Origin: JBCCLJ01 sp039026915
GTDB taxonomy: Bacteria > Acidobacteriota > Thermoanaerobaculia > Multivoradales > Multivoraceae
Reading direction: 5' to 3'
Assembly (NCBI GenBank): GCA_039026915.1
Contig: JBCCLJ010000003.1
Coordinates: forward strand, 26,407 to 90,406
Length of the DNA stretch: 64,000 nt
Shown here: positions 10,201 to 17,155 of the stretch, one piece after another
How the letters are laid out: every line of letters begins with the position of its first letter
Position numbering within the stretch: the stretch's first letter is position 1
Notes under the pieces: generated by a model
The model's input: the letters and a program-made list of their open reading frames with translations, nothing else
Told to the model about the DNA's origin: nothing
The model's database searches: none
Position numbers and translations under genes: made by a program

Positions 10201-10437
10201 CAGGGAGTGGAGAAGCTCGAAGCGTTGAAACAGGCCGGTGCGGTGCGCTTCCGCCCGATTCTGATGACGACTTCGACGACCGTGCTGGGTCTGCTGCCGA
10301 TGGCACTCGGACTTGGGGAGGGTAGCGAGCTTCGGGCTCCGATGGCCCTCACCGTGGTCGGTGGCCTGCTGACCTCGACTCTGCTGACGCTGCTGATCAT
10401 CCCAGCCGTGTACACGTTGATCGATCGGGGGCAATGA
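7201..10437 (+). CDS. RND efflux transporter, HAE1-like, second of two
   Basis: A 1078-residue RND pump starting with GTG in a GTGA overlap with the adaptor. The N-terminal helix and porter motifs are canonical (VARPVTVFIF, then LLPDISYPSLSV and APTEIESLVTKPVE). Helix 4 contains LLLDNSIVVLE and helix 10 VNNAIILIDYTNNLR, the same charge pattern as the first pump, so the two are related but clearly different in sequence. Between helices 6 and 7 there is an insertion of roughly 60 residues with amphipathic and hydrophobic stretches (about residues 500-560). No TolC-type outer-membrane factor follows, so the channel must be encoded elsewhere. After its stop the strand continues with a 101-base gap holding a promoter-like pair. 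Confidence 0.93.
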   Translation: MKVVDFSVARPVTVFIFAVAAVVFGSVAFRSLAVDLLPDISYPSLSVKTELEGAAPTEIESLVTKPVENAVGVVNNVVRVRSSSRADVSEVTLEFSWGTNMDFASLDVRERLDVVRLPVEAEQPILLRYDPSLDPVLRLGLTGDTELIRLRRIAEEELKRRLERVEGVAAALVSGGLEEEIQVEIDERKLTALGIDIATVTSRLAQENVNLTGGSLRDGQTEYLVRTINEFLRPDEMREIVIQRNGSAIVRLEDVARVYTGSKEREIVTRIDGRESVEVAIYKEGGTNTVTVVDAVNSLVEELEERLERIDSTLEVTVITDQARYIRESVQAVIETAVMGGFLAVVVLFLFLRSAKNTLIIGVSIPVSIMATFFLMYLGGVSLNIMSLGGLTLGIGLLLDNSIVVLEAIQRYREQGESVVEAARKGASEVGRAVTASTVTTVCVFVPIVFVEGVAGQLFGDQALTVTFSLVVSLIVALTVIPMFASRVTTFEDDTEQKSPGKSPTAWAARGLFYVSLGIARAIKLAVGAVSTLLTFLLRPILAVFDRLLAGLLAVYQGMLVVVLRAPLTVLLVVLLIFAGSLTLVGSLGQELVPELVQGEFFANVELQPGTRLEVMERRLRELEGFSGDLSGVDTVYTIVGSSNEQGGAAGEVRENIGQITLTLEQPSTREQEELLMAELRGEIDRLNEPFLVPRASGAQAAPISAKERGALDYRFGRPSYFSFRTPVEIEIRGYNLGILERLAAELLRRLETVPGLADVKSTTEGGNPELQITFDRERLAKMGTDIQRVGAVIRSKIQGDVATDIARDDRNIDIRLRSAERYRDSVRDLRNLNVALPGSQIAVPLESVADVVETRGPAEIRRADGSRVALITANLDGRDLGSISTEIESILADMRFPSGFDWSLGGQREEMETSFDSMRLAALLAIFMVYLVMASQFESLRHPLVILFSVPFSVIGAVVILWLTKTTISIVVMIGAILLAGIVVNNAIILIDYTNNLRRQGVEKLEALKQAGAVRFRPILMTTSTTVLGLLPMALGLGEGSELRAPMALTVVGGLLTSTLLTLLIIPAVYTLIDRGQ

Positions 10438-10453
10438 CGGCTATATGCCCTTA

Positions 10454-10482
10454 TTGCAATGACTTCGGCGAACCGATAGCCT
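10454..10482 (+). promoter_or_regulatory. candidate sigma-70-type promoter for the coiled-coil gene
   Basis: TTGCAA at 10454-10459 and TAGCCT at 10477-10482 are separated by 17 bases, in the 101-base gap between the second RND gene and the coiled-coil gene. The gap is visibly AT-richer at its start than its surroundings. The -10 hexamer shares the TAGNNT form seen before several other genes here. No transcript evidence is available. Confidence 0.4.
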
Positions 10483-10538
10483 CCGTTACTGGCTTCGAGG
10501 AGCCGTCTCGAATCGTCACGACTGAGGACCACTGATCA

Positions 10539-12899
10539 GTGCACGAGCCCGATTCCAGCCAGGAGCTGGAGGAGCTACGCCAACGTGCGGAGCAGTATGA
10601 AGAGCTGCTGCTGAAGGCGGGCGACGAGATTCGCGATCTGCGCGAGCGCGTCGGCGGCGGAGGTTCCGACGTCTCGGCGGCCGAGCTCGCTCAAGCCAAG
10701 GAAGCTGCCGAAAAGTACAAAGGTCTGCTGCAGAAACAGCGCAGCGAAATCGAAGAGCTGCGTAGCCAGCTCGAAGAGAAGCAGAAGACCGGCGACGCTC
10801 TCGACGACATCGACGACGTCGAAGCCCTGCGCAAGAGCCTGCGACTTCAACGAGAGTCGATGGCGAGTCTTCGAGACCAGCTCAAGGAAGCCAAAGCCGC
10901 CGGCAACGATCGCGACGCCGAACAGCGCGAAATGGCGAGGATCCGGGCCCAGCTCGAAGAGTCGGATCGGATCCGTGAGCGGCAGCAGAAGGTCATCGCC
11001 AGCTTCGGTGAGGCGAAGGCCGCTGCCGACGAAGAGGTGGAGCAGCTTCGTGGCGAGCTCACCTCGATTCGTGAGCGCAGCGACGAAAGTGAACACACCC
11101 TCAAGGTTCAGGAAGAGCAGCTGGCCGAGCTGAACGACCTGAGGGGGCGCCTCGGGCTGCTCGACGAGAAGAACCGACGGATCTCCGAGCTCGAGTCCTC
11201 GCTCGAGGTTCGGGCTCAGGAGCTCGCGCAGTCGGAAGCACGGGTCGAAGAGGCCGACGGCCGCCTGGCGGAGGTCGAGGGGCTGCTCGTGACCCGCGAA
11301 GACGACCTGGCTCTGGAACGCAAGAAGCTCGAGGAGCTCGCAGGTTCGGTCACGCGCCGCGAAGAGGAGCTGGCCGAGGCGCAGGGGCAGATCGAGAACG
11401 CCCGCGGTGAGGCAGCGGAGCTCGAACAAGAACTCGCCCAATCCAAGACGCGAAGCGAGGAGCTGGAAGAGCAGAGCGAGGCGAAGTCCACGCAGCTCGA
11501 GGCACTGCAGGTTTCCCTGGAGGCGCAGGTCAAGCAGAGCGACGAACTGGCGGCTCTCGCCGAGCGAGCCGCCGCCGAGATTCAAGAGGCCGTTTCGGAG
11601 AGAGACCGCCTGCAAGACGACCTCGGCGCGCAGAAGGCGTCGTACGAAAGCCGAAGTGCCGAGCTCGATCGGCTGCAGGAGGATCTTGCGGCCGAGCGCT
11701 CGCGCCAGGAGGAGCTGCGGCGCGAGTCGGAGGCAGTTCAAGAAAAGGCCGCCGAGACCGAATCGGAGCTGACGGCACTTCGCGCTTCCTACAGCGAAGC
11801 CGAGGAGTCGCTGGAGGCCTTCGAGGCGACCAAGACCGAGCTCGAAGAGGCTCGCCAGGAGCTGACGGACACTCTCAAGTCGCAGGCGAGCGTCGGCGCT
11901 GAGCTGGAGCAGCTACGGGAGGAGTCCGAAGCTCAGTCGACGAAGGTCTCCGAGTTGGAGACTTCAGTGCGCGAAGCCGTGGAGCGCGCGGAACGCTCCG
12001 AGAGGGAGTCCAGCGAGCAAGCCGAAAAGGAGCTCGAGGCGAGCCAGAAGCTCGAGCGCCTCGCCGCGGACCTCGAGGAAGCGGATCGTCGCGCCAAAGA
12101 AGCGACCGTCGAGTTGGAAGAGACCCGGGCGAGAGCCGAAGAGTCCTCGTCGGATCTTGCCCAGGCGAGGTCGCGCGCTTCAGAGCTCGAGAGCCGGCTG
12201 TCCGAGCTCGAAGAGACCCTTGCGGACGCGACCGCAGGCGCTTCCGGTGCCGAGGAGCGGATCGGCAAGCTCGAGTCGGAGCTCGAAGACGAGAGGAGCG
12301 CTCTCCAGGTCCTGCGCGAGGAGACCGACCGTCGGCGCGCAGAAGACCGCACTCGCTCCGAAGAGCTGGAGAAAGAGAACGCCGGACTCGAGAGCCGTCT
12401 CAGCGAACTCCAGAACCGTTTGGGCAGCTTCGAATCCGAGGCGGGCGAAGCTCTGAACGAGCTGGAGGGCTTGCGCGCCGAGCGCGACGAGCGTCAGCGT
12501 CGCTTCGAGGCTCTGGAGAGCCAGTTCCGCGATTCGCGAGAGCGGGTCGGTGGCTTGGAGACGCAGCTCGCCGACGCGGAACAGCGTGCCGCCGCGCCGG
12601 GAGCTGCCGAGGAGCTCGAATCGGCTCGACTCGAGATCGGGCGCCTGGAAGAGCGTGTGCTCGCACAGCAGGAGGGCTTCGATCGCCTCGAAGAACTCTT
12701 GCGTGCGGCCGAGGCGGAGCGTGCAGCGATCGAAGACGAGGCCACGGCGAACGCCCAAGAAGTCGAGCGACTCCAGGAGGTGGTCAAGACCGAGCGACTC
12801 AAACGCCTCGAGCTGGAGTCTGAGGCCTCGACCTCGGCGGCCGGCGATCGCCTCGTGCAAGAGCTGCGCATGGACCTCGGAGAGTTCGACGACGCCTGA
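10539..12899 (+). CDS. giant coiled-coil protein of unknown function
   Basis: A 786-residue protein that is almost entirely Glu/Ala/Leu/Arg/Ser/Gln with regular heptad-like spacing of Leu and Ala from about residue 1 to 775. There is no recognisable catalytic or membrane domain, no signal peptide and very few Pro or aromatic residues. It should form a long parallel coiled coil. It lacks SMC or RecN ATPase heads and the FtsZ-like or intermediate-filament tail motifs I could recognise. The start GTG at 10539 lacks a strong ribosome site; no other start nearby is better. A structural, filament-forming or scaffold role in the cytoplasm is plausible but unproven. Similarity searches on such sequences give misleading hits to myosin, SMC and golgin-like proteins, so no family name is offered. 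Confidence 0.8.
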   Translation: MHEPDSSQELEELRQRAEQYEELLLKAGDEIRDLRERVGGGGSDVSAAELAQAKEAAEKYKGLLQKQRSEIEELRSQLEEKQKTGDALDDIDDVEALRKSLRLQRESMASLRDQLKEAKAAGNDRDAEQREMARIRAQLEESDRIRERQQKVIASFGEAKAAADEEVEQLRGELTSIRERSDESEHTLKVQEEQLAELNDLRGRLGLLDEKNRRISELESSLEVRAQELAQSEARVEEADGRLAEVEGLLVTREDDLALERKKLEELAGSVTRREEELAEAQGQIENARGEAAELEQELAQSKTRSEELEEQSEAKSTQLEALQVSLEAQVKQSDELAALAERAAAEIQEAVSERDRLQDDLGAQKASYESRSAELDRLQEDLAAERSRQEELRRESEAVQEKAAETESELTALRASYSEAEESLEAFEATKTELEEARQELTDTLKSQASVGAELEQLREESEAQSTKVSELETSVREAVERAERSERESSEQAEKELEASQKLERLAADLEEADRRAKEATVELEETRARAEESSSDLAQARSRASELESRLSELEETLADATAGASGAEERIGKLESELEDERSALQVLREETDRRRAEDRTRSEELEKENAGLESRLSELQNRLGSFESEAGEALNELEGLRAERDERQRRFEALESQFRDSRERVGGLETQLADAEQRAAAPGAAEELESARLEIGRLEERVLAQQEGFDRLEELLRAAEAERAAIEDEATANAQEVERLQEVVKTERLKRLELESEASTSAAGDRLVQELRMDLGEFDDA

Positions 12900-12935
12900 C
12901 GCGGCGCCGTGTTTCTCTTTCGACGGAAGACGACG

Positions 12936-13421
12936 ATGCGCAAGATTGCCTTCGACGACCTGCCCGGTCTGCGCTCACAGGTCAGCGACCAGTTTGGCGA
13001 GTGGGGCGAAGAGCTCCTCGTTCCGCAGACCATGATCAACGAGTTCGCCGAGGTCACCGGTGACCATCAGTGGATTCACACGGACGTCGAAAGGGCCGAA
13101 GCAGAAAGCCCTTTCGGCGCGACGATCGCTCACGGTTTTCTGACGTTGAGCCTGCTGCCCCGACTCGCGCCGCCGCTGCCGTTCGAGATCGTCGGGCACG
13201 GCAACGCCACGATCTTCGGTCTCGACAGCGTGCGCTTCGTGAGACCGGTACCCGCAGGGGCGCGCATTCGCGGGCGCCACCGCCTGACGGGCGTGCGTTC
13301 TTTCGTTGCCGGCACGCTGCTGCAGTCCGAGACGCAGATCGGGGTCGTGGGTGTGGCGCGCGCAGCCGTTCGCTTCGAGCTCAAGACGCTCTATCAGGCT
13401 CCCCAAGCCGCGGAGGACTGA
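12936..13421 (+). CDS. MaoC-like (R)-hydratase, hot-dog fold
   Basis: A 161-residue single hot-dog-domain protein of the MaoC/NodN dehydratase group. The hydratase motif is visible as D43-x4-H48 (GDHQWIHTD), followed by the conserved FGATIAHGFLTLSLLP segment, and later the RFVRPVPAG turn. Members with these two catalytic residues add water to trans-2-enoyl-CoA, giving (R)-3-hydroxyacyl-CoA. I start at ATG 12936 behind GGAAGA (12925-12930). A GTG at 12909 would add nine residues without a better ribosome site. The gene ends nine bases before the convergent dipeptidase gene. A 3-hydroxyacyl-CoA dehydrogenase and two acyl-CoA ligases elsewhere in the window fit fatty or organic acid metabolism, but no operon links them. 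Confidence 0.85.
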   Translation: MRKIAFDDLPGLRSQVSDQFGEWGEELLVPQTMINEFAEVTGDHQWIHTDVERAEAESPFGATIAHGFLTLSLLPRLAPPLPFEIVGHGNATIFGLDSVRFVRPVPAGARIRGRHRLTGVRSFVAGTLLQSETQIGVVGVARAAVRFELKTLYQAPQAAED

Positions 13422-13430
13422 AGTCGGTCG

Positions 13431-14495
13431 TCACTCGAGGAGCGTCGCGTCGAGCAGGCGCAGCCAGTTCCCGTGAGTGACGGCTGCGATCGCTTCGGTC
13501 TCCCACCCGGCACGGCTCAGTGCGGCCACGAGCCGTGGCAGCTGGGAGGCGTCGGTGAGCTCTTCCGGCATCAGCGCACCGTCGAAGTCCGAGCCCAGGG
13601 CGACGTGCCGCAGCCCCATGATCTCCACCATGTGATCGAGGTGCTCGACCATCCGCGTCAGCGGAATCTGGCGTCGAACGGGTCCTTTGGCGCGCAGGTC
13701 GCCGACGTGGAAGTTCAGGCCGACGACCCCGTCGCTGTCGCGCACCGCGCGCAGCTGGTCGTCGGTCAGATTCCGACTCGACGGTGACAGAGCGTGGCAA
13801 CAGGTGTGCGTCGAAACGAGAGGGCCGCCACCCAGCTCGGCGGCATCCCAGAACCCCTTCTCGTTCAGATGTGCAAGGTCGACGACCATGCCCAGATCGC
13901 GGCAGGCACGGACCAGCTCTCGGCCAGCTGCGGTGAGGCCCTCACCGGTGTCGGGGCTCGAGGGAAATCGAAAGGGCACACCGTGACCAAAGGCGTTGCT
14001 GCGGCTCCAGACGGGCCCGATCGAGCGCACGCCGAGCGCATGAAAGGCCTCCAGGTTGGCCAGTCGTTCGTCGACCGGCTCGGCTCCTTCGAGGTGGAGC
14101 AGAGCGAGGAGCGAGTCCTCTTCGAGACGCAGATCGGCGCGTGACGTCAGAGGACGCACGCGACCGCAGGAGGCGGCAACGAGGCGGTGGTAGCCCGCAA
14201 TCATCTCGAGTGCGACCCGGGCCGCGGTGCCTTGTGGAACCGGCTCGTCGTAGCCGGCCGGAGGCGTCGACTGGGTCAGATCTTCCGGATCGAGATCTCG
14301 GGGAGGAGGGACGAAAACGGCGAAGAAGCCACCGCCGAATCCGCCGCTCAGAGCGCGCGGCAGGTCGAGCTGTCCGCGACCTCTTCCGGCAGCGCTTCCG
14401 GCGTCTTCGAGGAAACCGACCGGATCTCCTTCGCAGTGCTGATAGAGGCGCAGCAGGCTGTCGTTGTGTCCGTCGAAGATCAGAGGGTTCGTCAA
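13431..14495 (-). CDS. membrane dipeptidase (renal dipeptidase family, peptidase M19)
   Basis: A 354-residue zinc dipeptidase of family M19, related to bacterial and mammalian renal dipeptidases. Metal-site segments are all visible: DGHND near residues 8-12 (His10 and Asp12), LHLEGAE, the S-T-H-T-C-C-H segment, and GSDFDGA near the end. These enzymes hydrolyse dipeptides, including D-amino-acid and dehydro forms, using two zinc ions. No signal peptide is seen with this start, so it is probably cytoplasmic. I choose the TTG that forms a TTGA overlap with the upstream gene's stop and has GAGG seven bases before it. A second TTG at 14525 would add ten Arg-rich residues that have no family support. 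It forms an operon with the haem-binding protein gene upstream. Confidence 0.9.
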   Translation of the reverse strand: MTNPLIFDGHNDSLLRLYQHCEGDPVGFLEDAGSAAGRGRGQLDLPRALSGGFGGGFFAVFVPPPRDLDPEDLTQSTPPAGYDEPVPQGTAARVALEMIAGYHRLVAASCGRVRPLTSRADLRLEEDSLLALLHLEGAEPVDERLANLEAFHALGVRSIGPVWSRSNAFGHGVPFRFPSSPDTGEGLTAAGRELVRACRDLGMVVDLAHLNEKGFWDAAELGGGPLVSTHTCCHALSPSSRNLTDDQLRAVRDSDGVVGLNFHVGDLRAKGPVRRQIPLTRMVEHLDHMVEIMGLRHVALGSDFDGALMPEELTDASQLPRLVAALSRAGWETEAIAAVTHGNWLRLLDATLLE

Positions 14496-17131
14496 GGATG
14501 GACCTCGAGCTCGTCGACGCGCCAAGGCTCGGAGCGCTCGGCGGTGCCTTTGCGCACGCGGCTGACCGTCGCGGCGTCGACGGGTGGAAGCTCGTTGCCC
14601 CAGCTCGATCGGATGTAGGACACCAGAGCCGCGAGCGACTCGTCGTTGAAGCGACGATCGCCGCGAAAACCCGGCATGATCTCGTTCCAGAGAGAGCCGT
14701 CAGCCTTGGACTGAAGAGGTCCGGTGACACCGTCGAGAATGACGCGAATCAGCGTCTCGGGCGGCCCCGTCGCCAGCGTTGCTCCCTCGAGTGAGGGAGC
14801 GACCCCCGAGGAGGCTCTGCCGTCGTCGTGACACGTGCTGCAGGCGCGGAAGAGTCGCCGCGCGGCGACGCGGTCGAACGTAGCCGGGGCGGCTTCGGTC
14901 CCGCCGAAGAGCGCTTCGACGTCGGTCGCGAGATCGGCCGAAGCGGGTGAGCTCCGGAGTGATGCCACCAGGCTGGTCTCGCCCTCGAGCGGTGACCAGT
15001 CGTCTTCTTTGGTGAGCGTCGTTGCCGACTCGATCAGCTGAAGTGCGGCCTTGGCCAGGTCGGAGCTCGATCTCGCGTTTTGGTGAAGGGCGGTGAGGGC
15101 GGCGAAGACCCGGTGGACCGACTCGCCGCTCTTGTGGCGTCGAAGTGCGGCTTGCAGGAGGCTCTCCGCCGAGGTCAGGCAGGCGCTGGAGCACTGGCGC
15201 TGGGAAACGAGTTGTTCGAAGGCGTCCACTTCGTAGCCCGCGAGGCCCGACAGGGCGGCCATTCGCACGGGCTCGCGCACATCGACGAGAAGCTTCACGA
15301 GTGCGGCGCGGGCGCTGTCGGAGTCGATGTCGCCAAGGGCGAAGGCGGCGCGCTGCGCTTCGGCGACGTCGGCGGAGAGCATCGTGCGCAGAGGTCCTTC
15401 GAGCTCCTGTCGGTCGGCTGTAGAGAGTCCGTCGATGAGTCGCAGAGCGGTCTGACGAACGGGCGCATCAGGCGATTCGAGAGCCGTCCGCACGAGCGGC
15501 AGGTCGAGCCCGGAGACTCCTGCCGACTGCAGGCCGTGGAGCGTCCACAGCGCGTGGACGCGCGGGAGCCGAGCGCCGCTCTGGGCGAGCTTGCGCAGCG
15601 GTGCGATCGAGGCGGGGTCCTCCGCCTCGACGAGCAGTCGTTGCGCCGTATCCCGGTGCCAGCCGTTGGCGTGCTCGAGCGCCTCGAGTCGGTCTTCCAT
15701 CGTCGCGAGCCGGGGCCTCGAATGGTCGATGGGCCGGTCCTCGCGGACGATCCGGTAGATCCGCCCCAAGCCCAGCGGGCGATCGAGCTGGCGCTCGAGA
15801 ATCTGCTTGCGCAGGAACGTGGTGACGTACTGACGGTGCTGAAGGATGCCGCGGTACATGTCGATCACCGTCAGCGCGCCGTCGGGGCCGACGGCACAGT
15901 CGACGGGCCGGAAACGCTCGTCCGGAGACGCCAGGAACTCCCGCTCACCCCACTCGGAATCGGCCGTCGTGAAGTGGTCTGCAGTGATCGAGGCGGGACC
16001 GTGCTCGAGGTCGAAGAAGCCGACGACGTTGCCGGCGGGCTCGGGAATGAAGATGTCGCCGCGCAGCTCTTCCGGGAACTGATGGCCCCGGTAGATGCAC
16101 AGCCCGCTCACCGAGGTCGTGCGTGCCAGGCGACCGTCCTCGCGCAGCATGTCGGGTTGGTAGCCGCGGTTGATGCCCGGGTTGACACGCACCGTATGGA
16201 CCTCTTCGCTGTCGACGATCCGCTCGCCGACGCCGGGGATGCGGCGGGGCCGATCCGCAGTGTTTCGATAGTGGTACTCCGGAGGGTGCACGTCGGCGTA
16301 GAGCCAGCGCGAGTTGGTGTTGTAGTAGAGCCGTCCCTCGTCGTCCTGGCTGATGCCCCACTGCCCACGGAAGGCGGTCGGCTCGACCGTGACCTCGCCC
16401 TTGCGGAAGCGCAGTCTTCTGTCGCTCTTGGCGGAGTAGATCCAGTTGTCGAGGCCCCAGAGCAGTCCGTTTTCGGTGTGCTCGACCCTGTCGAGGTCAG
16501 GATCGGCGTAGTCGGCGACGTGCACCTTCTCGTCGCAGGTGTCGTCCTGGTCGACGTCGGCGCAAAGCCACAGGTGCGGGGGCTCGGCGATCAGGATGCC
16601 TGAGCTGGTGACGGCGAGGGCTCGCGGCATGACCAGCTCGTCGAGAAAGACGGATCCCTTGTCCATGCGGCCGTCGCGGTCGGTGTCGTCGAGCACGACG
16701 ATGCGGCCGACCGGCTGGTCCTCACCGATGCCGTCGACGTTCGGCATGAAGCCGCGCATTTCGACGACCCAGAGTCGACCGCGCTCGTCCCACTGAATGG
16801 CCACCGGATCCTCGACCAGTGGTTCGGCGGCGACCAGCTCGGCTCGATAGCCCGGGGGAAGCCGCAGCGAAGCGAGACCGTCCTCCGGCGACAGGACGGG
16901 TGCGGGCGGCACCTCCATCTCGCGCCAGACCTCGGTCATCACATGGCCTGGGCGGTCGCCTTTCTGAGCCTGCGCGACGAACGGCAAGCCGAAGGTGACC
17001 GCGAGCAGAAGGGCCAACAACGAAGTCGAGAGCGAGGCCTCGGCTCGACGGGAGCCCGTGTCGACGAGGCTCTCGGTCTGCAGGGTCGCGGTCGCCTCGA
17101 AGCGCTCATTTCTCTTGGTGGTTCGGGTCAT
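14492..17131 (-). CDS. secreted haem-binding dehydrogenase-like protein (beta-propeller, helical repeats, cytochrome c)
   Basis: An 879-residue exported protein of the membrane-bound dehydrogenase / PVC-type haem-binding class. A long n-region is followed by a hydrophobic core near residues 35-54 ending VAQAQ, a likely cleavage site. Residues ~75-460 read as a sugar-dehydrogenase-like beta-propeller (LPPGYRAELVA, then GRLWVVEMRGFMPN, DDTDRDGRMD, and a second aspartate-rich DVDQDD). Residues ~470-680 look like HEAT-type helical repeats. A single cytochrome c motif C-S-T-C-H is at 764-768, and Met819 (IMPGF) is a likely sixth ligand. Such proteins are greatly expanded in Planctomycetes and Verrucomicrobia, with substrates mostly unknown. 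Its start codon is only 24 bases from the start of the divergent enolase-type gene, and it is followed by the dipeptidase. Confidence 0.87.
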   Translation of the reverse strand: MTRTTKRNERFEATATLQTESLVDTGSRRAEASLSTSLLALLLAVTFGLPFVAQAQKGDRPGHVMTEVWREMEVPPAPVLSPEDGLASLRLPPGYRAELVAAEPLVEDPVAIQWDERGRLWVVEMRGFMPNVDGIGEDQPVGRIVVLDDTDRDGRMDKGSVFLDELVMPRALAVTSSGILIAEPPHLWLCADVDQDDTCDEKVHVADYADPDLDRVEHTENGLLWGLDNWIYSAKSDRRLRFRKGEVTVEPTAFRGQWGISQDDEGRLYYNTNSRWLYADVHPPEYHYRNTADRPRRIPGVGERIVDSEEVHTVRVNPGINRGYQPDMLREDGRLARTTSVSGLCIYRGHQFPEELRGDIFIPEPAGNVVGFFDLEHGPASITADHFTTADSEWGEREFLASPDERFRPVDCAVGPDGALTVIDMYRGILQHRQYVTTFLRKQILERQLDRPLGLGRIYRIVREDRPIDHSRPRLATMEDRLEALEHANGWHRDTAQRLLVEAEDPASIAPLRKLAQSGARLPRVHALWTLHGLQSAGVSGLDLPLVRTALESPDAPVRQTALRLIDGLSTADRQELEGPLRTMLSADVAEAQRAAFALGDIDSDSARAALVKLLVDVREPVRMAALSGLAGYEVDAFEQLVSQRQCSSACLTSAESLLQAALRRHKSGESVHRVFAALTALHQNARSSSDLAKAALQLIESATTLTKEDDWSPLEGETSLVASLRSSPASADLATDVEALFGGTEAAPATFDRVAARRLFRACSTCHDDGRASSGVAPSLEGATLATGPPETLIRVILDGVTGPLQSKADGSLWNEIMPGFRGDRRFNDESLAALVSYIRSSWGNELPPVDAATVSRVRKGTAERSEPWRVDELEVHP

Positions 17132-17155
17132 GATTGCGGTACCCTAGCAGCCCCA

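Noticed and set aside
10438..10538. Possible small zinc-finger peptide (translation with C-P-Y-C) in the gap after the second RND gene
   Set aside because: No start with a ribosome site and the frame is very short; promoter-like sequence is a better explanation.
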